NCBI RefSeq assembly: GCF_042682915.1
Contig: NZ_JBHUIW010000012.1
Location: 62,001-126,000 of the forward strand
Source: Rhodoplanes azumiensis
GTDB lineage: Bacteria > Pseudomonadota > Alphaproteobacteria > Rhizobiales > Xanthobacteraceae
Length of the DNA stretch: 64,000 nt
Direction of reading: 5' to 3'
Position numbers and translations under genes: made by a program
In this document: one piece after another, positions 54,468 through 62,090 of the stretch
Layout: the number at the start of each line of letters is the position of its first letter
Position numbering within the stretch: the first letter of the stretch is position 1
Notes under the pieces: model-generated
Database searches by the model: none
Told to the model about the DNA's origin: nothing
What the model saw: only the letters and a program-made list of their open reading frames with translations

Positions 54468-55472
54468 TCACTCGGCCTCGGCGCTCAGCTCCTTCGCCTT
54501 GGCGATCCACTTCTCGACCCGGCCCGGCAGGCCGACCGCGTCGCCGACATGGCTCGCCGCATCGGGACCGAAGGCGGCGATCTGCCAGTAGTGGAAGATG
54601 CCGAGGTCGTTGAGCTTGCGCTCGATCGCCGGCGACACGCCGGTGAGCTTCTTGAGGTCGTCGGCGACGCCGCGCGGACCGGACAGCGGCTCGTAGCCGA
54701 CGCCGCCCGTGGCGGTCTCGGCCGGCAGATCCTCGACGATCGGGGCCTCCGCCTCGCCGATGTCGATGCCGGCCTCGCCGTGGGCGCGCGAGATGCCGTC
54801 GATGGCGGCGCGCGAGACGAGGTCGCAATAGAGGCTGATGGCGCGACCGGCGTCGTCGTTGCCCGGCACGATGTAGGTGATGCCGTCCGGATCGCAGTTG
54901 GTGTCGACGATGGCGGCCACCGGGATGCCGAGGCGCTTGGCCTCCTTGATCGCGATGTCCTCCTTGTTGGTGTCGATCACGAACAGGAGGTCGGGCAGGC
55001 CGCCCATGTCCTTGATGCCGCCGAGCGCCCGGTCGAGCTTGTCGCGCTCGCGGGTCAGCGTCAGCCGCTCCTTCTTGGTGTAGGCCTGGGCCTCGCCGGA
55101 GGCGAGCATCTCGTCGAGCTTGCGCAGCCGCTTGATCGACTCCGAGATGGTCTTCCAGTTGGTCAGCGTGCCGCCGAGCCAGCGCGAGTTGACGTAGTAC
55201 TGGGCGCAACGCTTGGCGCTGTCGGCGACGATGTCCTGCGCCTGGCGCTTGGTGCCGACGAACAAGATGCGACCGCCACGGGCGACCGTGTCCGAGATCG
55301 TCTTCAGCGCCTGGTGCAGCAGCGGCACCGTCTGGGCGAGGTCGATGATGTGGATGTTGTTGCGGGCGCCGAAGATGTAATCCTTCATCTTCGGGTTCCA
55401 GCGATGGGCCTGGTGGCCGAAATGCACGCCAGCTTCGAGCAGCTGGCGCATGCTGTAATCAGGCAGCGCCAT
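54468..55472 (-). CDS. rpsB: 30S ribosomal protein S2 with C-terminal extension
   Basis: A 334-residue S2, about 90 residues longer than the E. coli protein. The S2 core occupies 1-235 (QLLEAGVHFGHQAHRWNPKMK, FVGTKRQAQDIV, NSRWLGGTLTN, AIVDTNCDPDGITYIVPGNDDA). An acidic linker leads to a C-terminal helix-hairpin-helix-like unit (DDLKKLTGVSPAIERKLNDLGIFHYWQIA). The extension is a known feature of alphaproteobacterial S2; its role is unclear. GGAGAAG precedes the ATG at 55472. Confidence 0.96.
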   Translation of the reverse strand: MALPDYSMRQLLEAGVHFGHQAHRWNPKMKDYIFGARNNIHIIDLAQTVPLLHQALKTISDTVARGGRILFVGTKRQAQDIVADSAKRCAQYYVNSRWLGGTLTNWKTISESIKRLRKLDEMLASGEAQAYTKKERLTLTRERDKLDRALGGIKDMGGLPDLLFVIDTNKEDIAIKEAKRLGIPVAAIVDTNCDPDGITYIVPGNDDAGRAISLYCDLVSRAAIDGISRAHGEAGIDIGEAEAPIVEDLPAETATGGVGYEPLSGPRGVADDLKKLTGVSPAIERKLNDLGIFHYWQIAAFGPDAASHVGDAVGLPGRVEKWIAKAKELSAEAE

Positions 55473-55519
55473 TGAGTCTTCTCCGGTTTTTCCTCCGCGG
55501 ATCATGTAGCCCGGACGAT

Positions 55520-55537
55520 TTTCGCGTGAACGCGAAA
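55520..55537 (-). promoter_or_regulatory. hairpin in the rpsB leader
   Basis: TTTCGCG / CGCGAAA with a four-base loop, about 50 bases before the rpsB start. It may be a ribosomal-protein autoregulatory element or simply leader structure. The rest of 55538-55718 shows repeated CCGATCTCGG-type palindromes and no gene. Confidence 0.35.
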
Positions 55538-55718
55538 GGGTCGCCCGACGCCACCGGACGGCACGAAGCCTACGGAATCCGCGTGTGAGATGGCGCGCTT
55601 ATAGGGGCACGGGCACGGGAATGCAATGGCCGGAGCAGCCGCGACGGCCCGGCCGGCCGGGCCTCATCCGATCTCGGCCCGATCTCGGCCCGATCTCGGC
55701 CCGGGCCCGACGACGGCG

Positions 55719-56207
55719 TCAGGCGGCCAGACGGCCGGGGCCGGATCGCGGCGCCTGCGGCTCGGGCGCCATGAGGATGTCCTCGAGCGGGTCGTCGAGC
55801 GGCGCGGCGGCGGCCAGCGCCGCGGCGCGGGCGGCCCGGCGCACCGCACGCGCTTCGGCGAGCGCCATCCGCATGGCGAGGCGGCTGCGCTCGATCAGGT
55901 CGTCGCGCCGGCTGGCGCGCTCGCGCAGCGCGACGATGTCGTCCACCGGAATGCCGGTCGCGACCAGAGCGCGGTCGAAGGACGGCTGGTCGTCGTGCAC
56001 CAGCACCAGGATCAGCGCGAGGTCGCGCAGGGTGCGCCGCGGCAGCGACCGGTAGCTGCGGGTGCGGTGACGGTCGAGCACCGACTGGGCGAGACCGGCG
56101 AACGCCGCCTGCGCCACCGTGTGCTCCGGAGTGCGAAGCCCGGGCGCGGCGGCGTGGAACGCATCGATCACGGCAACGGACTTCGCGGTCGTTCGCTTGA
56201 AGAACAT
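55719..56207 (-). CDS. hypothetical helical protein (162 aa)
   Basis: No family recognised. The protein is helical and Ala/Arg-rich, with an N-terminal half around HTVAQAAFAGLAQSVLDRHRTRSYRSLPRRTL and a run ERASRRDDLIERSRLAMRMALAEARAVRRAARAA that should form one long basic helix. The last 35 residues are acidic then Pro/Arg-rich. No signal peptide. A CtrA-like box lies 79-94 bases upstream, making a cell-cycle or motility connection possible. Confidence 0.7.
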   Translation of the reverse strand: MFFKRTTAKSVAVIDAFHAAAPGLRTPEHTVAQAAFAGLAQSVLDRHRTRSYRSLPRRTLRDLALILVLVHDDQPSFDRALVATGIPVDDIVALRERASRRDDLIERSRLAMRMALAEARAVRRAARAAALAAAAPLDDPLEDILMAPEPQAPRSGPGRLAA

Positions 56208-56285
56208 GCGACCCTCGTCGGCGGCGCGTGCATCGATGGCGTCATCGACGACCGTGCGACGAGGGTCATGTTTCGGTCCGATCGG

Positions 56286-56300
56286 TTAACGTGGGGTTAG
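56286..56300. promoter_or_regulatory. CtrA-like box upstream of the 162-aa hypothetical
   Basis: TTAA-CGTGGGG-TTAG, one base from the symmetric TTAA-N7-TTAA form of the CtrA site. It is the only TTAA pair in the 56208-56336 gap. Confidence 0.5.
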
Positions 56301-56336
56301 AGCGAGACCGTCGGGCCGCTCATGTGGCCGACATAC

Positions 56337-57179
56337 TTACCGACTTTCCACACCCGCCCCGGCCGCGATCGTCACTTCGCCGTCCGCGACCTGCACGGTC
56401 AGGCCGTCATGGGCCGGCACCACGTGGTCGGGCAGCTGCGCGGCCAGCGTGGCGTAATCGAGATCGCTGTGCAGGTTGGTGAGGATCGCGCGCTTCGGCT
56501 TCAGCCGGTCGATCCAGGCGAGCGCCTGATCGACCGAGAAATGGCTCGGATGCGGCCGGTCGCGCAGCGCATCTACGATCCACAGATCGAGCCCGTGCAG
56601 GAGCGCGGCGCTCGTCTCCGGCAGGTCGACGAGGTCGCTCGAATAGGCGACACCGCCGAACCGGAAGCCGAGCGAGGGGATGTCGCCGTGGTCCTGGAGA
56701 AAGGGCAGCACCGTCACGGGTCCGCCCGCCCCGTGGACCGTGAAGGGGTGGCCCGGGGCGATGCGGTGCTCGTTGCAGATCGGCGGGTACTGGCTGCCGG
56801 GCGGCGTGACGAAGCAGTAGCCGAACCGGGCGAACATCACCCGCCAGGTCGCCTCGTCGAGATAGCAGTCGAGCCGCTTGCGGCGCTTGATGAAGAGGCC
56901 GCGCAGATCGTCGATGCCGTGGGTGTGGTCGGCGTGCTCGTGGGTGTAGAGGACGCCGTCGACCCACTCGACGTCGGCGTCGATGAGCTGCTCGCGCAGG
57001 TCCGGCGAGGTGTCGACCAGCACCCGGGTCACTCCCTCCGGCCCGGCGCGGTCGACCAGGATGGAGCAGCGCCGGCGCCGGTTCTTCGGATTCGTCGGGT
57101 CGCACACGCCCCAGCCGAGCGCCGGCCGCGGCACCCCGCCCGACGAGCCGCAGCCGAGAATCGTGACCGTGAGCGTCAT
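56337..57179 (-). CDS. PhnP-like metallo-beta-lactamase-fold hydrolase
   Basis: A 280-residue MBL-fold protein. The N-terminus MTLTVTILGCGSSGGVPRP and the CDPTNPKNRRRR segment are those of the PhnP/RNase Z-like phosphodiesterase branch; the metal site is YTHEHADHTHG with later histidines in TNLHSDLDY and VPAHDGL. Substrate is probably a cyclic or simple phosphodiester, not phosphonate, since no phn genes are near. ATG 57179 has GGAGGGG six bases upstream. It follows tatD as in many relatives. Confidence 0.9.
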   Translation of the reverse strand: MTLTVTILGCGSSGGVPRPALGWGVCDPTNPKNRRRRCSILVDRAGPEGVTRVLVDTSPDLREQLIDADVEWVDGVLYTHEHADHTHGIDDLRGLFIKRRKRLDCYLDEATWRVMFARFGYCFVTPPGSQYPPICNEHRIAPGHPFTVHGAGGPVTVLPFLQDHGDIPSLGFRFGGVAYSSDLVDLPETSAALLHGLDLWIVDALRDRPHPSHFSVDQALAWIDRLKPKRAILTNLHSDLDYATLAAQLPDHVVPAHDGLTVQVADGEVTIAAGAGVESR

Positions 57180-57198
57180 GGCCCCTCCGATAACCGCA

Positions 57199-57300
57199 GT
57201 CGGCCCGGGCGCGCCGCAGGCGCGAACCCGGAATCCAGTCACGCGTGCCGAACTCTCCTATAGCTTCCGGGTTCGCCGCTGCGCGGCGCCCCGGAACGAC
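57199..57300. repeat. dispersed palindromic repeat, family A
   Basis: Internal GCGAACCCGGAATCCAG and TTCCGGGTTCGCCGC arms and the right edge GCGCCCCGGAACGAC are intact; the left edge is shortened. It lies between tatD and the MBL hydrolase gene on the same strand. Confidence 0.8.
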
Positions 57301-57323
57301 CGGAGAACGCCGGTGCCCTCATA

Positions 57324-58118
57324 TCACGTCCCCACCCCGGCGGGCCGCGGCGTCTTCGCGAACAGCCGGAAGAAGTTCTCGGTCGTCTGCGCGGCGAAAG
57401 CCTCCGGCGTGACGCCGCGGGTCTCGGCCAGCACCTTCGCGGTCTCGACCACATAGGCCGGCTCGTTGCGCTTGCCGCGGTATTTTCCCGGCGCCAGATA
57501 GGGCGCGTCGGTCTCCACCAGGATGCGATCAGCCGGAAGGCTCGCCGCGAGCGCCCGCAGATCCTCCGACTTCTTGAACGTCACGATGCCGGTGAACGAC
57601 ACGTAGTGGCCGAGCTCGACGGCCCGGAACGCGAGCTCCCGGCCCCCCGTGTAGCAGTGCAGCACCGCCGTGAACGGCCCCCGCCCGGCCTCCTCCTCCA
57701 GGATCGCCTGCATGTCGGCGTCGGCCTCGCGGGTGTGGACGACGAGCGGCAAGCCGGTCCGTCGCGCAGCCTCGACGTGGATGCGGAAGCTCGCCGCCTG
57801 CGCGTCGCGCGGGCCGTAGTCGTAGAAGTAGTCGAGCCCGGCCTCGCCGATGGCGACGACCTTCGGGTGCGCGGCCCGCACGAGCAGGTCGTCGAGCGTG
57901 ACGTCGCGCTCCTCGCCGGAATGATGCGGGTGGGTGCCGACCGAGCAGACGACGCTGTCGTAGCGCTCGGCGATGGCGAGCAACGCGTCGTGCCGGCGCA
58001 CCCGGGTGGAGATCGACACCATGCGGCCGACGCCTGCGGCGTGTGCCCGGGCGACGATCCCGTCGAGATCGTCGGCGAAGTCGGGGAAGTCGAGATGGCA
58101 GTGACTGTCGACCAGCAT
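57324..58118 (-). CDS. tatD: TatD-family metal-dependent deoxyribonuclease
   Basis: A 264-residue TIM-barrel hydrolase. Metal ligands are in MLVDSHCHLDF, the glutamate of AIGEAGLDYFYDY, PLVVHTREAD, LHCYTGG and the aspartate of LVETDAPYLAP. Family members are 3'-exonucleases. The start is unsure: ATG 58118 gives the family's usual MLVDSHCHLD, while ATG 58130 and 58154 lie upstream without ribosome sites. The tandem 13-mer TGACGGCGTCATC (58143-58168) precedes it. Confidence 0.92.
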   Translation of the reverse strand: MLVDSHCHLDFPDFADDLDGIVARAHAAGVGRMVSISTRVRRHDALLAIAERYDSVVCSVGTHPHHSGEERDVTLDDLLVRAAHPKVVAIGEAGLDYFYDYGPRDAQAASFRIHVEAARRTGLPLVVHTREADADMQAILEEEAGRGPFTAVLHCYTGGRELAFRAVELGHYVSFTGIVTFKKSEDLRALAASLPADRILVETDAPYLAPGKYRGKRNEPAYVVETAKVLAETRGVTPEAFAAQTTENFFRLFAKTPRPAGVGT

Positions 58119-58154
58119 GGGGATACGCATCTTCGATTCGTGTGACGGCGTCAT

Positions 58155-58539
58155 CTGACGGCGTCATCGGCCGACCTTCCCGGGGTCGGTTCAAGCATGT
58201 TCGACGCCGCGCCGATCGCCGCTCGGGTCGGGCCGTCAGCCCCGTATAGTGACAGGATAGCCACGCCGCCAGGGGTGCGATGCACCGGACGGGACGCGGC
58301 GGCCGCCTCGGAGCGTCGTCATGCCGGGCCGGCGAGCCCGGCCCGGGACGCCGAGCGGCGCGCTGCGGGCGGATCTCCGCCCCCGGCCCGGCGGAAAGGC
58401 TGGTAATGGATGGAAATCCGTGGCCGACGCCGAACGCACCGGGCGCGGCGACGTCCCGGCCGGAGGCTCCGTGGCCCGACGAGCCGCCTTCGCGCAACCG
58501 CCATGCCCTGGCGAGCGGGGCGGTGCCGGACGGCCGATC
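58155..58539. other. gene-free stretch between fliN and tatD
   Basis: No supported gene. It holds the second half of the TGACGGCGTCATC tandem repeat and a GTCATGCCGGGCC / GGCCCGG hairpin (58318-58349). A plus-strand frame from ATG 58407 has a plausible ribosome site but runs antisense through fliN and has no coding character there, so it is not called. Confidence 0.5.
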
Positions 58540-58782
58540 CTATCTGTACTCCGGTGAGCGCGGCAGCATGCGGCGGACCTCGACGCCGATGCGGCTCCCC
58601 GAGACCACCACGGCGCCCTCGGCCACGGGGTGGTTGTTGACGAGGATCTTGACGGAGTCGTTCTCCTTGCTGTCCAGCTCGATGATGGCGCCGCGGCCGA
58701 GCCGCAGCACCTGGTGCACCGGCATCACGGTCGAGCCGAGCACCACCGCGATGTCGAGCGAAACAGTGTCGAGCGTGGCCAC
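58540..58782 (-). CDS. fliN: minimal FliN/SpoA-domain flagellar switch protein
   Basis: An 80-residue protein consisting of little more than one SpoA (FliN C-terminal) domain: LDIAVVLGSTVMPVHQVLRLGRGAIIELD and VKILVNNHPVAEGAVVVSGSRIGVEV. The start is GTG at 58782 with GGGGGA seven to eight bases upstream. FliN forms the flagellar C-ring with FliM and FliG; E. coli FliN is about 137 residues, so this is a core-only form. No other flagellar gene is adjacent. A CtrA-like box lies 53-68 bases upstream. Confidence 0.85.
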   Translation of the reverse strand: MATLDTVSLDIAVVLGSTVMPVHQVLRLGRGAIIELDSKENDSVKILVNNHPVAEGAVVVSGSRIGVEVRRMLPRSPEYR

Positions 58783-58834
58783 CGCGACGATCCCCCAGCA
58801 TAGTCTCCCCGGCCGAGAGAACACCACGGTTATG

Positions 58835-58850
58835 GTTAGCAGGTGATTAA
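58835..58850 (-). promoter_or_regulatory. CtrA-like box between fliN and lipB
   Basis: On the minus strand TTAA-TCACCTG-CTAAC, one mismatch from TTAA-N7-TTAAC, followed by CATAACC. It is placed at a promoter distance from fliN and also overlaps the lipB start codon at 58843, so CtrA binding could affect both genes. Confidence 0.6.
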
Positions 58851-59604
58851 CATCGACGCTCCCGATGCGCCGGGCGGGGACACGGCCGGCGCCGCCCCGC
58901 TCGGTCCGGTCGAGTGGCGCATCGCCGATGCGCCAGTCGACTACGCGCAGGCGCTCGCCGTGATGGAGGCGCGCGCCGCCGCCATCGCGGCCGGCACGGC
59001 GCCCGAGCTGGTCTGGCTGATCGAGCACCCGCCCCTCTACACGGCCGGCACCAGCACCCGGGCCGAGGATCTGCTCGACAGCCGCTTCCCGGTCCACACG
59101 GCCGGGCGCGGCGGGCAGCTCACCTATCACGGGCCCGGCCAGCGGGTCGCCTATGTGATGCTCGACCTGCGCCGCCGCAAGCCCGACGTGCGCTGGTTCG
59201 TGGCGTCGCTCGAGGCGTGGATCATCGACACGCTGGCGCGCCTCAATATTCGCGGCGAGACGCGGGAGGGCCGAGTCGGCGTCTGGGTGGCGCGGCCGGA
59301 GCGCGGCGACGGCCGCGAGGACAAGATCGCCGCCATCGGGGTGCGGCTGAAGCGCTGGGTCAGCCTGCACGGCATCAGCCTCAACGTCGACCCGGACCTG
59401 ACGCATTTCTCCGGCATCGTGCCGTGCGGCATCGCCGATCCGCGGTACGGCGTCACCAGCCTGGTCGATCTCGGCCATCTGGTCGAGATGCCGGAGGTCG
59501 ACACGCTGCTGAAGGCGGGATTCGAGGCGGTGTTCGGCCCGGTGCGCCCCCTGCCCGGCCCGCCGCCCGAGATTTTTTCACCGGCGCGCGATCACGGGGA
59601 TTGA
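58843..59604 (+). CDS. lipB: lipoyl(octanoyl) transferase
   Basis: A 253-residue LipB that moves octanoyl from ACP to lipoyl domains. LIEHPPLYTAGTS, the GRGGQLTYHGPGQRVAYVMLDL signature, the lysine of KIAAIGVRLKRWVSLHG and the cysteine of IVPCGIADPRYGVTSL are all present. GTG start at 58843 with a weak ribosome site. lipA is not in the window. Confidence 0.95.
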   Translation: MINIDAPDAPGGDTAGAAPLGPVEWRIADAPVDYAQALAVMEARAAAIAAGTAPELVWLIEHPPLYTAGTSTRAEDLLDSRFPVHTAGRGGQLTYHGPGQRVAYVMLDLRRRKPDVRWFVASLEAWIIDTLARLNIRGETREGRVGVWVARPERGDGREDKIAAIGVRLKRWVSLHGISLNVDPDLTHFSGIVPCGIADPRYGVTSLVDLGHLVEMPEVDTLLKAGFEAVFGPVRPLPGPPPEIFSPARDHGD

Positions 59605-59633
59605 GGTGCGCCTGGCGTGCCCAGCCCCCGGCC

Positions 59634-59740
59634 GTCATTCCGGGGCGCGTGCCGAAGGCGCACGAACCCGGAATCCAGCCGCAAGCACCGAGTGCTCTGC
59701 TGGATTCCGGGTTCGCGGCTCCGCCGCGCCCCGGAACGAC
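59634..59740. repeat. dispersed palindromic repeat, family A
   Basis: One of the cleanest copies: GTCATTCCGGGGCGCG, GAACCCGGAATCCAGCC, CTGGATTCCGGGTTCGCGG and GCGCCCCGGAACGAC. Lies between convergent lipB and acyP. Confidence 0.88.
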
Positions 59741-59749
59741 CGAGGCGCC

Positions 59750-60058
59750 TCACATCGTCGACAGCACGGAGAATCGCTCGCCCGGCCGGCGATGCTCCAA
59801 TTCGCGCGGCGTCGCCTGGTCGATCGCGATGTCGTCGACGCGCGCGCGGAACGGCCCGCGCCGGCAGGCGGCGACGAACGCTTCGACCATCTCGGCCGGC
59901 CCGGCGACGACGATCTCGACCGCCCCACCGACCCGGTTGCGCACCCAGCCTTCGAGGCCGAGGCGGGTCGCCTCGTGCTCGCTCCAGCCGCGATAGCCGA
60001 CGCCCTGGACGCGGCCGCGCACCAGGAGGTGCAGGACGACGATGCCGGGCGCGGTCAC
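59750..60058 (-). CDS. acyP: acylphosphatase
   Basis: A 102-residue acylphosphatase hydrolysing carboxyl-phosphate bonds. The signature VRGRVQGVGYRGW contains the phosphate loop and catalytic arginine, and GWVRNRVGGAVEIVVAG the asparagine. GTG start at 60058 overlaps the stop of the cyclotransferase gene as GTGA. Confidence 0.94.
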   Translation of the reverse strand: MTAPGIVVLHLLVRGRVQGVGYRGWSEHEATRLGLEGWVRNRVGGAVEIVVAGPAEMVEAFVAACRRGPFRARVDDIAIDQATPRELEHRRPGERFSVLSTM

Positions 60059-60519
60059 GCGATCTCTCCGATCTCGCGCCCCCGGGCGCCCGAAAAGCCC
60101 GCCGGCGCCATGCGGGCGAGCGTCGTGACATAGGCGTCGGACAGACCGACCTCGCGGGCGGCACCGACCACCAGGGCCATGTAACCGGGCCGCGGCCGTC
60201 CGGCGCGGCGTGAGCGGGCGACATAGACGAGCGCCGGGACACGCCGGCCGCCGAGCCGGATCGGCAGCGTCACGGCCCGATAGAGGCCGATATCGGTCCG
60301 CTCGTAGGCGTTGAGGGCGGCGCGGTCGCGCGGGCCGAGGCGCCAGAGCACGCCTTCGACCCGGCCGCCGGCGGCCGGCACCACGGTGGCATAGCCGTCG
60401 TCGTTGACGATCACGGCATGGCCGTCGAGCACGCCGAGGCCGATCTCGTGGGCGGTCGGGCAGCGCCGGCGCATCAGGGCGCGGCTCATGTTGGATCCGT
60501 AGGCGAAGCAGAGCGTCAT
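60055..60519 (-). CDS. gamma-glutamylcyclotransferase-like protein
   Basis: A 154-residue protein of the GGCT-like fold. The substrate loop CFAYGSNMS opens the protein, and GRVEGVLWRLGPRDRAALNAYE supplies the glutamate expected for catalysis; DDGYATVVP lies between. It is coupled to acyP by a four-base overlap. Likely acts on gamma-glutamyl peptides or amines; substrate unproven. Confidence 0.87.
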   Translation of the reverse strand: MTLCFAYGSNMSRALMRRRCPTAHEIGLGVLDGHAVIVNDDGYATVVPAAGGRVEGVLWRLGPRDRAALNAYERTDIGLYRAVTLPIRLGGRRVPALVYVARSRRAGRPRPGYMALVVGAAREVGLSDAYVTTLARMAPAGFSGARGREIGEIA

Positions 60520-60579
60520 GGCAGTCGACGGTAGGCCGTGGAACGACGGTCGGATCGACGGATCGGACCCGACTTCCGC

Positions 60580-60652
60580 TCGTCCCCGCGAAAGCGGAGA
60601 TCCAGGGGCGTCACGACGAGGAACTCTAGAGCCCCGCTTTCGCGGGACTGAG
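60580..60652. repeat. palindromic intergenic element, CCCGCGAAAGCGG type
   Basis: CGTCCCCGCGAAAGCGGAG at the left and CCCCGCTTTCGCGGGACTGAG at the right are inverted copies of each other around AACTCTAGAG. This is a further repeat type, found once in the window, and can fold into a strong stem between the DUF2336 gene and the cyclotransferase gene. Confidence 0.7.
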
Positions 60653-60702
60653 CGGAGGGTGGGGGGACGTCCGTGAAAACCAATCTATCACGGCTCGCGC
60701 CG

Positions 60703-61800
60703 TCACAGCATGCGCTGGAAGTCGGCCTTGGAGATCGCCTTGCACGACTTGACGAAGCGCACCACCCGGTTGGCCGTGTCGGCGGTGAGCGCCAGATAGC
60801 GCTCGAACGCCTTCTTGGTCTCCGCCTCGCCGGACACGTTGCCGACCGTCGCCAGCACCCGCTTGGCGTCGGGCCAGCCGAGCCCGATCGACTTGCACAG
60901 GATCAGGAGCCCGTCGGTGGCGCCCTGGCGCATCAGGTTCTTCACCGTCGGCACCGGCAGCTTGCTCAGCGCGGCGAGCGCCTCGATCGTCTCGGTGCGC
61001 TTGCCGGCGCGGGCGAGCTCGCCGACCTTCGACTTCAGGCGGTCGGCGTCGAGATGCAGCACCGTGCCGGGCGAGTAGCTGTCCTTGTCGATCTGGGCGC
61101 GCTCGCGCGCCACCTCGGTCGCGATGTCGGCGAGCGTCTTGGTGATGCGCACCCGCATGTCGGAATCGGCGTTCTTGAGGAGCCGATTCTTGACCACCTC
61201 GGTGGCCTTGCGCAGCAGGTGCTGGAAGACGTCCGGCGGGATGTCGGAGCGGGCGACGAACTGCTCGGCCAGCCGCCCGTCCGCCTGCGCCTTCTCGGCC
61301 ACCTTCATGAAGCTCGGCCGCGAGAAGCGGGCGCCGTGATTGCCCGTGACCTTGAGCGTGACCTCGTCGTCGCCGCGCTCGACCAGCACCTCGGTGACCC
61401 GCTCGGTCAGCGTCTCGCGGCCCGCGATGGCGGCGAGATGGGCCTGGCTCTTGGTCTTGGCGAGCTCGATCAGGAAGTCGTCGGAGAGGATCTTCGAGCG
61501 CTCGATCAGCGGCCCGGAGATCGCGATGTCGTCGTGCTCGGCGAGCGAATGGACGGTGCGGACCGGCGCATTGGCGGCGGGCGCGAGCTGCTTCGACAGA
61601 CGGATCAGCGCGCTGCGCTCGATCTTGTCGATCAGGTGCAGCATCACGTCGTCGAACACGGCGACGTGGTCCTCCGTGTAGCTCTCGACGTTCAACAGGA
61701 ACAGATCACTGACGCGCCGCAGGATGTCGGCGCGCTGCACGCTGGATCCCGCGCTCAGCGTCCGCTCCAGCTCGTCGATCAGGGAGGGAACGCTCATCAT
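60703..61800 (-). CDS. DUF2336 family protein (second copy)
   Basis: A 365-residue helical protein of the DUF2336 family. It opens with MMSVPSLIDELERTLSAGSSVQRADILRRVSDLFL and continues as helix pairs (DDVMLHLIDKIERSALIRLSKQL, VRTVHSLAEHDDIAISGPLIE) with a basic C-terminus. ATG 61800 is taken as the start; a GTG at 61827 is possible. Compared with the first copy (9663) the two are distant, sharing fold-level patterns rather than long identical stretches. Upstream an inverted repeat CTCTG-AAAG-CAGAG (61850-61863) abuts TTAA. Activity unknown. Confidence 0.87.
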   Translation of the reverse strand: MMSVPSLIDELERTLSAGSSVQRADILRRVSDLFLLNVESYTEDHVAVFDDVMLHLIDKIERSALIRLSKQLAPAANAPVRTVHSLAEHDDIAISGPLIERSKILSDDFLIELAKTKSQAHLAAIAGRETLTERVTEVLVERGDDEVTLKVTGNHGARFSRPSFMKVAEKAQADGRLAEQFVARSDIPPDVFQHLLRKATEVVKNRLLKNADSDMRVRITKTLADIATEVARERAQIDKDSYSPGTVLHLDADRLKSKVGELARAGKRTETIEALAALSKLPVPTVKNLMRQGATDGLLILCKSIGLGWPDAKRVLATVGNVSGEAETKKAFERYLALTADTANRVVRFVKSCKAISKADFQRML

Positions 61801-62090
61801 GCCCGTACACGACCCGTAAAATTCCACCCGCGACCAGTACAGTCTCGACCTCTGAAAGCAGAGTTAATGCCCCTGGTCCCGAATTCGACGATTTCGACCC
61901 ACCGGACGCCGCGGTTAATGTTTCGGCGCGTCTCGCGGGATGATTCCCTATATGAACACGTAGAATTACGACGTCACGCCTAGCCCGAGATCATCCTGAA
62001 CGAAGCGTCACTGGCGATCCGAGACTTCGATTCCTCAGACGGCGATCTCGACGACCGCGCGCCGCTTCCGTCGCGGCGGCGGCCCCCTGC

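Noticed and set aside
58407..58846. Plus-strand frame starting MDGNPWPTPN with a GGAAAGG upstream
   Set aside because: Tempting start context, but most of it lies antisense to fliN, and the C-terminal half is the mirror of the SpoA codons.
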